Below, one piece after another: positions 17,520 to 26,506 of a stretch of DNA of 64,000 nt; within the stretch, counting starts at the first letter, position 1; each line of letters starts with the position of its first letter. The stretch spans positions 806,001 through 870,000 of the forward strand of contig NZ_JAGIYY010000001.1 of the NCBI RefSeq assembly GCF_017813335.1, read 5' to 3'. The position numbers and the translations under genes were made by a program. The notes beneath the pieces are model-generated. The model was not told the DNA's origin and made no database searches. It saw only the letters and a list, made by a program, of their open reading frames with translations. Source of the DNA: Tianweitania sediminis. GTDB lineage: Bacteria; Pseudomonadota; Alphaproteobacteria; Rhizobiales; Rhizobiaceae.

Positions 17520-18281
17520 ATGACCGAAACCACGCTTACCGGCCGCTTTGCCGGCCTTGCCAACCCAACGCGCTTTCTTGCGCTGGCCGATCGGCTGATC
17601 CTGCCGATGGCTGTTCTGAGCCTGCTGCTCCTGGCCGCTGGCCTCGTGCTTGGCTTTCGCGCTCCCGCCGATTACCAGCAGGGCACCACCGTGCGGATCA
17701 TGTATATCCACGTGCCGTTCGCCTGGTTGTCGATGATGTGCTGGGGCGTGATGTCGGTTGCTGCCCTCGGCACGCTCGTTTGGCGCCATCCCCTCGCGGA
17801 TGTCGCGCTGAAGGCTGCCGCGCCCGTGGGCGTCGTGTTCACCGGTCTTGCGCTTGCCACCGGCTCCATCTGGGGCAAGCCGATGTGGGGCACCTGGTGG
17901 GTGTGGGATGCCAGGCTGACATCGGTTTTCGTGCTGTTCCTGATGTATCTGGGCGTGATTGCCCTGACGCGTGCGATCGACGACGCGGGCCGGGCCGGAC
18001 GTGCCGCTGCGGTCATCACGCTGGTGGGCGCGGTCAACCTGCCGATTATCAAGTTTTCCGTGGATTGGTGGAATACGCTGCATCAGCCCGCCGCTGTGTT
18101 CCGCATGGACGGGCCAACGATCCATCCGACCATGCTGTGGCCGCTGATGATCACGGCCCTCGGCTTCACCGTGCTGTTCTTCACGCTCCATCTTGCCGCG
18201 ATGCGGACAGAAGTCCTGCGGCGAAGGATCTTCGCCATGCAACGCTTGGCCGCCCGCCGTGAAGAAGGGCGCAGCGCATGA
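17520..18281 (+). CDS. ccmC: Heme lyase/exporter subunit CcmC
   Basis: The 253-residue protein carries the tryptophan-rich WWD signature GTWWVWDARLTSV (about residues 123-135), which binds heme together with flanking periplasmic histidines. Six membrane segments are predicted. CcmC attaches heme to CcmE. Its stop overlaps the ccmD start in an ATGA junction, so the two are translationally coupled. Confidence 0.95.
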   Translation: MTETTLTGRFAGLANPTRFLALADRLILPMAVLSLLLLAAGLVLGFRAPADYQQGTTVRIMYIHVPFAWLSMMCWGVMSVAALGTLVWRHPLADVALKAAAPVGVVFTGLALATGSIWGKPMWGTWWVWDARLTSVFVLFLMYLGVIALTRAIDDAGRAGRAAAVITLVGAVNLPIIKFSVDWWNTLHQPAAVFRMDGPTIHPTMLWPLMITALGFTVLFFTLHLAAMRTEVLRRRIFAMQRLAARREEGRSA

Positions 18282-18439
18282 CCCATCTTCTTTATGTCGC
18301 GGCAGCTTATGGCTGCGCCGCACTGGGCCTGGGCGGGTTGATCGCCTGGATCGTGTGGGATCAGCGCGCTTGCCGCCAGCGCCTGACGCGATTGGAAGCA
18401 AGCGGCGTGAAACGCCGTTCGGAGCGTGCCCCGTCGTGA
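18278..18439 (+). CDS. ccmD: Heme exporter protein CcmD
   Basis: This 53-residue protein has one membrane segment (about residues 6-27, VAAAYGCAALGLGGLIAWIVW) preceded by MTHLLY and followed by a basic cytoplasmic tail, the standard CcmD pattern. CcmD stabilises CcmE binding in the CcmABCDE release complex. It overlaps ccmC by four nt (ATGA) and overlaps the ccmG start (GTGA). Confidence 0.9.
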   Translation: MTHLLYVAAAYGCAALGLGGLIAWIVWDQRACRQRLTRLEASGVKRRSERAPS

Positions 18440-19038
18440 CCGAGCCCGCACACCCTCAGCTGGAAGCGCGTTCTGGTCGTCGCCGCCGCCTCAGCGTGCT
18501 GCTCGTTCCCCTGATCCTGTTCGGCGTTCTGGTTGCCTTTTTTCTGGCGCAGCTGATGTCGGGGCGGGATGCGTCCACCGTGCCATCGGCGCTGATCAAC
18601 CGACCGGCGCCGCAGACGGATCTTCCGCCCCTCGCCGCGACAAGTCTTCCGGGCCTGCGTTCAGCCGATTTCCTTGGCAAGGTCACGCTGGTCAACGTGT
18701 TCGCATCGTGGTGCGCGCCGTGCCGGGAAGAGCATCCGGTTCTGCTGGCTTTGTCCCGCGACGAACGGTTCACGCTCGCCGGCTTGAACTACAAGGATGC
18801 GCAAGACAATGCGGCTGGCTTTCTCCGCGAGCTCGGCAACCCCTATGACGCGATCGGCGTCGACGCCAGCGGACGCACCGGCATCGACTGGGGCGTTTAT
18901 GGCGTTCCGGAAACTTTTGTGGTGGGCCGCGACGGCATCATCGCCTTCAAGTTCGTCGGGCCGCTCAGCGCAGAGACCGTGCGCCACGAATTGATGCCGG
19001 CGGTCGAGGCAGCCTTGGCAGAAGTTCCTGGCGCATGA
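18436..19038 (+). CDS. ccmG: Periplasmic thiol:disulphide oxidoreductase CcmG/DsbE
   Basis: The 200-residue protein has an N-terminal membrane anchor (about residues 19-41) and a thioredoxin fold with the active site FASWCAPCREEHP (Cys93, Cys96) and the DsbE-type GVYGVPETFVV. It reduces apocytochrome c or CcmH for heme attachment in the periplasm. The start is GTG at 18436, overlapping the ccmD stop. Its own stop overlaps the start of the DUF2332 gene. Confidence 0.93.
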   Translation: MTEPAHPQLEARSGRRRRLSVLLVPLILFGVLVAFFLAQLMSGRDASTVPSALINRPAPQTDLPPLAATSLPGLRSADFLGKVTLVNVFASWCAPCREEHPVLLALSRDERFTLAGLNYKDAQDNAAGFLRELGNPYDAIGVDASGRTGIDWGVYGVPETFVVGRDGIIAFKFVGPLSAETVRHELMPAVEAALAEVPGA

Positions 19039-20081
19039 GCCCTTCGGAAGTCAGGGCTCATTTCGAAAAGCAGGCACAGGCCTGTGCGCATCTCGGATCG
19101 CCCTTTACGGCAATGTTGTGCTTAACGCTCGGCAGGATCTTGGACCCAAGCGACCGCGTTGGCAGCGCCATTCTGCAGTGGAAGGGCGATGCAGGGGCTG
19201 ACGCGTTGGCACTGCGTCTTTGTGGCGGTTTGCACCGCCTCGTTCTTCAAGCGCAGGATGCCAAACTGGCTGCTGCCTACCCGCCGAACGCAGCAAACCG
19301 GGACGTCCTTGAAGTTGTCTTGCCCCAAGTTCTCCATCGTCATTCCCAGCAGCTCCTCGCCGAACTGCAACGCGCGCCTCAGACCAACGAGATCGCCCGC
19401 TCGGGCATGCTGCTGCCGGGATTTCTGTTTCTTGCGCGACAAACCGATCTCCCCTTGAAGCTTTATGAGATCGGGTCCAGCGCGGGACTGAACCTGCTGT
19501 TCGATCGCTTCGGTTACCAGTTTGCTGGGCGGCGGTGGGGGCAGTCAGCATCACCGGTTCAGATTACGCCCGAAATCCGTGGAAAGAAGGCTATTCCACT
19601 TGGGGGCAACCTGATGATTGCATCACGCCGCGGGTGCGACCTTGCTCCGATCGATGTGCAAGAAGCGCAGGCACGCATGCGTCTGCGCTCCTTTGTGTGG
19701 GCTGATCAGGACCAGCGGCTAGCTCGTTTGGACGGTGCTCTGAAGCTGGCCCAACAAACGCCCGTCGACCTCGATCAGATTGACGCTGAGGCCTTCGTTC
19801 GCAACGAACTGGCGGAGACTCCGCAGGGCGCCGTTCGCGTGGTGTTCCACTCCATCATGTGGCAGTACATGCCCGTTGAGGCGCGAGATGCCATTGAAGC
19901 GCAGCTTGCGGCCGTCGGGAGTGCGGCGTCCAAAAGCAGCCCGCTTGCTTGGTTGCGAATGGAGCCAACTGGCGCTGGTGCGCCCTGGGCGGAGCTGACA
20001 CTCACCCTATGGCCAAATGCCCGCACACTGCACCTTGCAAACTGCGACTACCACGGTCGCTGGATCGAGTGGCTTGTATGA
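19035..20081 (+). CDS. DUF2332 family protein coupled to the ccm operon
   Basis: The 348-residue soluble protein matches DUF2332: VRAHFEKQAQACAHLGSPF at the start, LPLKLYEIGSSAGLNLLFD around residue 140 and VVFHSIMWQYMP near residue 275. The GSSAGLNL motif resembles a methyltransferase nucleotide-binding loop, but the function of the family is unknown. It overlaps ccmG by four nt in an ATGA junction, so it is expressed with cytochrome c maturation genes. It is not a known maturation factor, so the link may be positional. Confidence 0.85.
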   Translation: MSPSEVRAHFEKQAQACAHLGSPFTAMLCLTLGRILDPSDRVGSAILQWKGDAGADALALRLCGGLHRLVLQAQDAKLAAAYPPNAANRDVLEVVLPQVLHRHSQQLLAELQRAPQTNEIARSGMLLPGFLFLARQTDLPLKLYEIGSSAGLNLLFDRFGYQFAGRRWGQSASPVQITPEIRGKKAIPLGGNLMIASRRGCDLAPIDVQEAQARMRLRSFVWADQDQRLARLDGALKLAQQTPVDLDQIDAEAFVRNELAETPQGAVRVVFHSIMWQYMPVEARDAIEAQLAAVGSAASKSSPLAWLRMEPTGAGAPWAELTLTLWPNARTLHLANCDYHGRWIEWLV

Positions 20082-20100
20082 TTGCCGCCTCAGCCAAACC

Positions 20101-20268
20101 TCAGCCGTAGAAGTCGCGACGCAGGTCACCCAGCATCTGGCTGCGGTCGGCGCGCAGGTCCGCCAGTTCGCGCGGGCTCAGGCACTCGATCTCATTCGCA
20201 AGGCGATTGTAGCGACGACGCTTCTCGATGTGGCGTTGCGCGTGAACAAGAAGATTGGTGAACAGCAT
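20101..20268 (-). CDS. Small DUF1127 protein
   Basis: The 55-residue basic protein has the DUF1127 (YjiS-like) core ANEIECLSPRELADLRADR. The ATG at 20266-20268 follows AAGGA with eight nt spacing; an upstream extension of the frame is not conserved-looking. Short DUF1127 proteins are known as RNA-binding or small regulatory proteins affecting phosphate, carbon and stress responses in alphaproteobacteria. The specific role here is unknown. Confidence 0.85.
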   Translation of the reverse strand: MLFTNLLVHAQRHIEKRRRYNRLANEIECLSPRELADLRADRSQMLGDLRRDFYG

Positions 20269-20416
20269 GTGAGCGTCCTTGATCAGCCGAACGTCGGCTG
20301 GTTCGCTCCTCCCGTGGCGTTGATTGCAGCCACAGGATGCCACGACTGGCGAATTTTAAAACGGTTCATGCTGCAATGCAGCAATGCACCTTTCGCATGG
20401 CGTGTTTCATAAAGCC

Positions 20417-21085
20417 TTAATGATCCGTCGTGGAGGTAGCGGGTTTCGCCGGCTGCTTGATCTCGTGCCGCATGATGAGCGGCATCTGCGTCAGGGTGAA
20501 GATCATCGTGATCGGGAACATGCCCCAGGTCTTGAAGCCGACCCAGAAATCGGTCGAAAAATTGCGCCAGATGACTTCGTTGAGGATCGCCAGAAACAGA
20601 AAGAAAACGCCCCAGCGCAGGGTCAGCTTGCGCCAGCCTTCCGTGTCCAGCTTGAAGGCCGAATCGAACACGTAGCCCAGCAGCGACTTGCCGAACAGGA
20701 GCCCGATCAGCAGCGCCCCGCCGAACAGGGTGTTCACGATGGTGGGCTTCATCTTGATGAAGAGCTCATCCTGGAGCCAAAGCGTCAACCCGCCGAAGAT
20801 GAAGACCACTACGCCGGACACCAGCGGCATCATCGGCAATGTACGAAGCAGGATCCAGGAGGTCAGCAGGGCAATGGCCGTCGCCACCATGAAGAGGGCG
20901 GTGGCAAGAAAGAGCGGATCCCCGACGGCTGCCAGAGCGGGAAACCGCTCCATCAGCCATTCGCCACGCGTGTTGCCGAAAAAGAAAACAAGGAGCGGCC
21001 CGAGCTCGAGCGCGAGTTTGAGGAGCGGGTTGATCTCCTTTTTGCGCGAATCGGCGGGGTCGCGTTCAAGAATGCGCGGTGTCAT
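20417..21085 (-). CDS. yciB: Inner membrane-spanning protein YciB (septation protein A family)
   Basis: The 222-residue protein has about six membrane segments and the family motifs [18 protein letters not shown] near the N-terminus and [19 protein letters not shown] towards the C-terminus. YciB/IspZ proteins are involved in envelope integrity and division in E. coli and Shigella. It is the last of dapF-mtaB-ftsY-yciB on the minus strand, with a 98-nt gap after ftsY. Confidence 0.92.
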   Translation of the reverse strand: MTPRILERDPADSRKKEINPLLKLALELGPLLVFFFGNTRGEWLMERFPALAAVGDPLFLATALFMVATAIALLTSWILLRTLPMMPLVSGVVVFIFGGLTLWLQDELFIKMKPTIVNTLFGGALLIGLLFGKSLLGYVFDSAFKLDTEGWRKLTLRWGVFFLFLAILNEVIWRNFSTDFWVGFKTWGMFPITMIFTLTQMPLIMRHEIKQPAKPATSTTDH

Positions 21086-21183
21086 GGTCGTTGATGCCTT
21101 CTGCGGGTCGCCAGGTGCGGCGCCCCTTTGGGTGAAAAGCTGTGCCGCGCGAACACGGCGATGTTGAGGAGAGGTTCTCCCGC

Positions 21184-22491
21184 TCAGGTCAGGCCGGCAA
21201 TCGCGTTGGCGAAATCGTCGGCCCGGAACGGCTCGAGATCGTCCACCTGCTCCCCAACGCCGATGAAATAAACCGGCAGCTTGTGCTTGGCGGCAATGGC
21301 GACAAGGATGCCGCCGCGGGCGGTGCCGTCGAGCTTGGTCATCACCAGCCCGCTAACCCCCGCCACGCTGCGGAAGATTTCAACCTGGTTCATGGCGTTC
21401 TGCCCGGTGGTGGCATCCACCGTTTGCAGCACCGTGTGCGGCGCGTCCGGATCGAGCTTTTTCAGCACGCGCACGATCTTGTCGAGCTCGCCCATCAACT
21501 CGGCCTTGTTTTGCAAGCGGCCGGCCGTGTCGATGATCAGAACATCCGCGCCATCGCGCTTGGCCTGCGCAAATGCCTCATAGGCGAGGCTCGCCGCATC
21601 TGCGCCAAGACGGGATGAGATGACCGGCGCGCCTGTCCGCTCGCCCCAGATCTTCAGCTGTTCGATGGCCGCGGCCCGGAACGTGTCGCCGGCCGCGAGC
21701 GTGACCTTCACGCCGCCTGCTGTGAGCTTTGCGGCCAGCTTGCCGATCGTGGTTGTTTTGCCGGTGCCGTTGACGCCAACCACGAGGATCACATGCGGCT
21801 TGTGAGCAAGGTCAAGTTCGAGCGGCTGGGCAACCGGGCGGAGCACCGCTTCCACTTCGCCTGCCACAACGCGACGAACGTCTGCCTCAGTGGTGCGGCT
21901 CGAAAAGCGGCCTTCCGCCAGCTTGTCGGCCACACGCATTGCCGTTTCCACCCCAAGATCGGCGCGGATCAGGACCTCTTCGAGTTCCTCCACGATTTCT
22001 TCGGTAAGCAGCGTCCTGGTGAACACGCCGGCCAGATTGTCGCCAAGCTCGCGGGACGATCGTGACAGGCCTTCACGGAGCCGTTGCAGCCAGCGATTGC
22101 GCTGCGCTTCCGCGGCATTCACCTGGACGGGACGCTCGACCGTTTTGCCGACGGTGATCCGGTCTTCGCTGCCCGGCGCAGCGGAACGCTCCATGCGTGG
22201 TTCCGGCGGGCGCTCAGCTGGTGGCGCTTCGGCCGGCGGTGCGTCGCGAAGCGGCACCTCATGGGGCTGGGCCGGTGGGATCTCCAGCGGGACTGGAGCC
22301 GGTTCGATCGGCTCTGCAGGCGTGGGCTCTACCGCAGGCTGGATCTCGGCTGGCGTGCTCGGACGAGGCGGCTCGGCCGGTACGGGAAGTTCTGCCGGAG
22401 CTGGCTGCGGCGCGGGCTGGGGTTCGGGCGGGCGCGGCTCTTCCGGCTGCGCGCCAAAGGAAAACATCTTCTTGAAAAAGCCGAGAGCCAT
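21184..22491 (-). CDS. ftsY: Signal recognition particle receptor FtsY
   Basis: The 435-residue SRP receptor GTPase has a long Pro/Glu/Ala-rich acidic N-terminal region (about residues 15-110), then the NG domain with P-loop [15 protein letters not shown] near residue 240, DTAGR and [10 protein letters not shown]. It docks SRP-ribosome complexes at the membrane. Its partner gene ffh is at about 41-42 kb in the same window. It lies nine nt downstream of mtaB. Confidence 0.95.
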   Translation of the reverse strand: MALGFFKKMFSFGAQPEEPRPPEPQPAPQPAPAELPVPAEPPRPSTPAEIQPAVEPTPAEPIEPAPVPLEIPPAQPHEVPLRDAPPAEAPPAERPPEPRMERSAAPGSEDRITVGKTVERPVQVNAAEAQRNRWLQRLREGLSRSSRELGDNLAGVFTRTLLTEEIVEELEEVLIRADLGVETAMRVADKLAEGRFSSRTTEADVRRVVAGEVEAVLRPVAQPLELDLAHKPHVILVVGVNGTGKTTTIGKLAAKLTAGGVKVTLAAGDTFRAAAIEQLKIWGERTGAPVISSRLGADAASLAYEAFAQAKRDGADVLIIDTAGRLQNKAELMGELDKIVRVLKKLDPDAPHTVLQTVDATTGQNAMNQVEIFRSVAGVSGLVMTKLDGTARGGILVAIAAKHKLPVYFIGVGEQVDDLEPFRADDFANAIAGLT

Positions 22492-22500
22492 GACCGTCCT

Positions 22501-23820
22501 TCAGGCCGCGTGTGCGGCGCGTTGGCGCTCGATGCGCGCTTCCGTCCAAAGCCGGTCGCCAGTCCAGCCGGTGACGACAACGTCAACGATCTGGCCGGGC
22601 TGCCCGCTTGTAACGGCTGCCAGCGTGAAGCCTTCCGTGCGGCCGATGCCATCGCGCTCCACAAGCACGCGCTGCCGCGTACCGACCAAGCTGGCGAGGT
22701 GTCGTTCGTAGGCCGCATCGCCCACGGCTCGCAGCCGTCTGGCGCGTTCCTTGACGAGGCCGCGGTCAAGCTGGGGCATGCGTGCGGCGGGCGTACCTTC
22801 GCGTGGGCTGAAGGGGAAAACATGGAGATGCGACAGGCCGCACTCCTCCACGAGCTTCAGCGTGTTTCCAAACATCGTCTCGGTTTCGGTCGGAAAGCCG
22901 GCAATCAGATCGGCGCCGAACACGATGTCGGGGCGCACGGCCCGAATGTCGTGGCAAAAGCGGATGGAATCATCGCGCAAATGACGGCGCTTCATGCGCT
23001 TTAGGATCATGTCGTCGCCAGCCTGCAGCGACAGATGGAGATGCGGCATCAGCCGCTTCTCGCCGCCGATGAGCTCGATCAGTTCGGGATCGGCTTCCAC
23101 GGAGTCGATCGACGACAGGCGCAGGCGCGGCAGATCGGACACCTGCCCAAGAACCGCGCGGATCAAGCGACCGAGCCTGGGCGAACCGGGAAGATCTGCG
23201 CCCCAACTTGTCAGGTCGACACCCGACAGCACCACCTCGGCATAGCCGTTGGCTACCAGGCGCTTCACCTGGTCGACCACGGCGCCGGCGGGGACGGACC
23301 GCGAATTGCCGCGGCCATAAGGGATGATGCAAAAGGTGCAGCGATGGTCGCAGCCGTTCTGGACCTGCACCACGGCGCGCGCCCGGCCTTCGATGGCATC
23401 CACCATGTGCCCTGCGGTTTCACGCACGCTCATGATGTCGTTGACGCGCAGCTTTTCCGTGTCGTTGACACCGAAGTCGGGCAGGGCGCGATAATTGTGC
23501 GCCTTGAGCTTTTCCTCGTTGCCGAGAACGAGATCCACTTCCGCCATGCTGCCGAAGCTCGCTGGCTCGGTTTGCGCCGCACAGCCGGTAACGATGATGC
23601 GCGCAGCCGGGTTTTCGCGCCGCGCCTTGCGGATCGCCTGCTTGGCTTGGCGCACGGCTTCGGCTGTCACCGCGCAGGTGTTGAACACCACCGCGCCGCC
23701 GGCCAGTGCGCCCAGCCCGGCTTCAGTCGCTTCTCGGCGCATCACCTCGGACTCATAGGTGTTCATGCGGCAGCCGAAGGTCACGATCTCCAGCTTGTTG
23801 CCTGCTGTGGTATCCTCCAT
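22501..23820 (-). CDS. mtaB: tRNA t6A37 methylthiotransferase MtaB
   Basis: The 439-residue radical-SAM methylthiotransferase has the UPF0004 N-terminal domain (VTFGCRMNTYESE), the radical SAM cluster CDHRCTFCIIPYGRG and a C-terminal TRAM domain. It makes ms2t6A37 in tRNAs reading ANN codons. The ATG at 23818-23820 shares one base with the dapF stop (TGATG), so translation is coupled. An in-frame extension upstream is not family-like. Confidence 0.93.
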   Translation of the reverse strand: MEDTTAGNKLEIVTFGCRMNTYESEVMRREATEAGLGALAGGAVVFNTCAVTAEAVRQAKQAIRKARRENPAARIIVTGCAAQTEPASFGSMAEVDLVLGNEEKLKAHNYRALPDFGVNDTEKLRVNDIMSVRETAGHMVDAIEGRARAVVQVQNGCDHRCTFCIIPYGRGNSRSVPAGAVVDQVKRLVANGYAEVVLSGVDLTSWGADLPGSPRLGRLIRAVLGQVSDLPRLRLSSIDSVEADPELIELIGGEKRLMPHLHLSLQAGDDMILKRMKRRHLRDDSIRFCHDIRAVRPDIVFGADLIAGFPTETETMFGNTLKLVEECGLSHLHVFPFSPREGTPAARMPQLDRGLVKERARRLRAVGDAAYERHLASLVGTRQRVLVERDGIGRTEGFTLAAVTSGQPGQIVDVVVTGWTGDRLWTEARIERQRAAHAA

Positions 23821-24704
23821 CAGGCAGCGTCCTCGGCATCGCGCTGCCATTGGCCGGTAGCGGGATCAAAGGTGCCGGACCATTCCCATTCGGCCGGGCC
23901 GGTCATGATCACGTGGTCGTTGTCTCGCCATTCCACCGTGAGCGAGCCGCCCGCAGGCACCGTCACAGCCACCGAGCGACCGGTGCGCCGGGTGCGCGCG
24001 GCCGACACCGCCGCGGCACAAGCGGCCGATCCGCAGGCGCCGGTGAGGCCCGCACCGCGCTCCCAGGTGCGGATCGTCATGGCATCGGAAGCGGTGACCT
24101 GCGCGATCGTGATGTTGGCGCGCTCAGGAAAGATCGGGTGGTTTTCCAGCATGGGGCCGAACTTTTCCAGTTCGTAGGACCATACATCCTGGTCAACCCA
24201 GAAGATCGCGTGCGGATTGCCCATGGATGCAACGGACGGCGAATGCAGCACGGGCGCATCGATCGGACCGATCTGCAATTCGATCATGCGGGTGTCGCGG
24301 AATTCTTCTGCAAGCGGAATATCCTGCCAGCCAAAGCGCGGCAGACCCATGTCAACGGAGATCAGGCCATTGCCATGCTGGTCCGCGTTGAGAATGCCGG
24401 CAACCGTTTCGAAGGTGAAGCTGTTGCGACCCGTTTCGGCGGCCAGCGCCTGCACCACACAGCGCATGCCGTTGCCGCAGGCCTGCGCAGTCGATCCATC
24501 CGAATTGAGGATCACCACGTAATGGTCGGTGCCGGGTGTTCGCGGATCGTGGATTGCCATGATCTGATCAAAGCCGGTTGCGGGATCAGCGGCGAGCGCC
24601 ACCGCTGCGGCGGGCAAAACGCGGTCCGTGCGACCGCGCATGTCGGCAACGATGATGTTGTTGCCGAGTCCATTCATCTTCGCGAAAGGAGCGGGTGACG
24701 CCAT
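23820..24704 (-). CDS. dapF: Diaminopimelate epimerase
   Basis: The 294-residue protein has both catalytic cysteines in their motifs, ACGNGMRCV (Cys76) and GACGSAACA (about Cys225), and the N-terminal [12 protein letters not shown]. It converts LL- to meso-diaminopimelate for lysine and peptidoglycan synthesis. It leads dapF-mtaB-ftsY. Within this window it is functionally linked to asd, which supplies the same pathway. Confidence 0.96.
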   Translation of the reverse strand: MASPAPFAKMNGLGNNIIVADMRGRTDRVLPAAAVALAADPATGFDQIMAIHDPRTPGTDHYVVILNSDGSTAQACGNGMRCVVQALAAETGRNSFTFETVAGILNADQHGNGLISVDMGLPRFGWQDIPLAEEFRDTRMIELQIGPIDAPVLHSPSVASMGNPHAIFWVDQDVWSYELEKFGPMLENHPIFPERANITIAQVTASDAMTIRTWERGAGLTGACGSAACAAAVSAARTRRTGRSVAVTVPAGGSLTVEWRDNDHVIMTGPAEWEWSGTFDPATGQWQRDAEDAA

Positions 24705-24784
24705 GCTTTCCTGCGGGTGTGCTTGTCCGCGGCTATATGGCCGACAACAGCAGGAATTACCAGCGCAGGCGCCTCAAGGCCGCA

Positions 24785-25768
24785 CTAAGGAACGTCCCAA
24801 ACCTGCCCCGGGCGCAGGGCTTGGAAGCGGTCGAGATCGATATCGGCGCCTGCCAGCGCCTCGGCAAGATCTTGTGCGGGCGCATCCACGGCCTCTCCGG
24901 TCAGCCGGAAGGTGCCCCAATGGTAACCGCCCGCCAGCGGCGCATCGAGGATCTTGAAGGCTTCTACGGCATCAGCCGGATTCTGGTGGTTGGCTTCCAT
25001 GAACCAGCGCGGTTCATAGGCGCCAATCGGCAGAAGCGCGAAGCGGAACGGGCCGTGTCGCTCGGCTGCCAAGCGGAAATTGATTCCATCGTGAAAGCCG
25101 GTGTCGCCCGCGAAATAGATCTTGCCTGCCGGCGTTTCGATCACGAAGGCGGCCCAAAGGGCCATGCGGCGGTCGCTGTTCCATCGCGCCGACCAGTGAT
25201 GGGCCGGTTCCAGATGCACCATTGAGTCGCCCACCGCGAACGCGTCACGCCAATCGCCGACGCTAATCCGCGCCTTGGGAATGCGCTTGTGCACCACCGT
25301 GTCGTTGCCGAGCGGCGTGATGATCCGCGGATCGTGCTTCTCAACGAGGCGAGCCAGCGTATCGAGGTCGAGATGGTCGTAGTGATTATGGCTGAGCAGC
25401 ACCGCGTCGACCGGCGGCAGGTCCTCGAACCGCATGCCGGGCGGATTGACGCGCGCTGGACCGGCAAAGCGGAACGGCGACACGCGCTTTGACCAGACAG
25501 GATCGGTCAGGAAGTTGAGACCGCCCGCCTGGATCAACAGCGTGGCGTGGCCGATCATCGTGATCCGCAGCGCTTCCGGACGAAGCCGATCTTCCGCGAC
25601 AGCTTGGGGGAAGGGGCTCGGCCAATGCTTGGGCCAGGGCGCCCGCTTTTCGGTGAAGATCCAGCGATGAAGATCGCGGAACCCGCCCGGCAGCTTGCCA
25701 CCTGGATTGAAGAAGAGCGTCCCATCGAAGTGGTCGCTGGTCGGACCGGTGAAGTAGCGGTTTCGCAT
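24785..25768 (-). CDS. Metallo-beta-lactamase-fold hydrolase (NAPE-PLD/UlaG-like)
   Basis: The metal-binding motif LSHNHYDHLD is present, with further conserved sites in FAGDTGFHDG and a C-terminal GGYHWGTF. The N-terminal GPTSDHFDGTLFFNPGG is typical of the lipoprotein-like group related to N-acyl phosphatidylethanolamine phospholipase D. The bacterial substrate is unknown. I use ATG 25768 (MRNRYFTGP), matching the usual family start and giving 327 residues; a GTG at 25825 would add 19 residues. Confidence 0.87.
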   Translation of the reverse strand: MRNRYFTGPTSDHFDGTLFFNPGGKLPGGFRDLHRWIFTEKRAPWPKHWPSPFPQAVAEDRLRPEALRITMIGHATLLIQAGGLNFLTDPVWSKRVSPFRFAGPARVNPPGMRFEDLPPVDAVLLSHNHYDHLDLDTLARLVEKHDPRIITPLGNDTVVHKRIPKARISVGDWRDAFAVGDSMVHLEPAHHWSARWNSDRRMALWAAFVIETPAGKIYFAGDTGFHDGINFRLAAERHGPFRFALLPIGAYEPRWFMEANHQNPADAVEAFKILDAPLAGGYHWGTFRLTGEAVDAPAQDLAEALAGADIDLDRFQALRPGQVWDVP

Positions 25769-25956
25769 CGCAGCGAGATAGAAGCCTTGTGCTACGTCAT
25801 CAAGACAACGATGCAGCAATGACACACCCGTGACCTGGATCGCGCATGCATCCCCGCAATTTAGCCCACGATTCTGTTATTTTCTAACCTTGTGCCATAG
25901 GTATGTTTCAACCGCAGGCGGCGGACAGGGTTAGAAAACGAGGAAGGGGCGAGGCG

Positions 25957-26490
25957 ATGCAGATCGGCAAACTTGGATTGGTGGCGTCAACGGTTGTGCT
26001 GCTCGGCGCTGCTGGGTGCCAAAGCGAGCGCATGGCCTCCCTGAACACGCGTCCGGCGCCCCTGCCAGCTGCGCCCGCCGGAACGGTGACGGCGCAGCAG
26101 CTCCCTCCGCCCGCACCCACCACATTCCCGGAAACACCTCCGCCGGCACCAGCCCCGACCACCCAGGTCGCAGCGCTGGATCCCGCGGCTGGCGCTGCTG
26201 CGGCGTCAACGCCCGTGACAGAAGGCGCGGTAGCCGGCGTTTGGAACGTGTCGGTTGCCGGCCAAAGCTGCCGCGTCGCGACGCCGCGCACCAAGTTCGG
26301 CCAAGGCTTCCGCGCGGCACCGCTGCGCTGCCCGGCCCCGCTTGATGGCGTGAAGTCCTGGGCCGTCCAGGGCAACCAGGTCGTGCTCTACAACGACGGC
26401 GGCTCACAGGTTGCGTCGCTTTCCTCCACCGGACCCGAGAAGTTCGACGGCACGACGTCCAGCGGCTCGCCCGTTTCGCTGACGCGCTGA
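25957..26490 (+). CDS. Omp19-like outer membrane lipoprotein with AprI/Inh protease-inhibitor domain
   Basis: The 177-residue protein has a lipoprotein signal ending in LLGAAGC (lipidated Cys21), a Pro/Ala-rich linker and a C-terminal inhibitor domain. The segment GAVAGVWNVSVAGQSCRVAT, the repeated TKFGQGFRAAPLRCP and the disulphide pair match Brucella Omp19 (Inh family) closely. Omp19 inhibits host and bacterial proteases. The start is ATG 25957. It stands just upstream of zapE, with 16 nt between them. Confidence 0.88.
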   Translation: MQIGKLGLVASTVVLLGAAGCQSERMASLNTRPAPLPAAPAGTVTAQQLPPPAPTTFPETPPPAPAPTTQVAALDPAAGAAAASTPVTEGAVAGVWNVSVAGQSCRVATPRTKFGQGFRAAPLRCPAPLDGVKSWAVQGNQVVLYNDGGSQVASLSSTGPEKFDGTTSSGSPVSLTR

Positions 26491-26506
26491 GCAGCACTTC
26501 AGGGTC

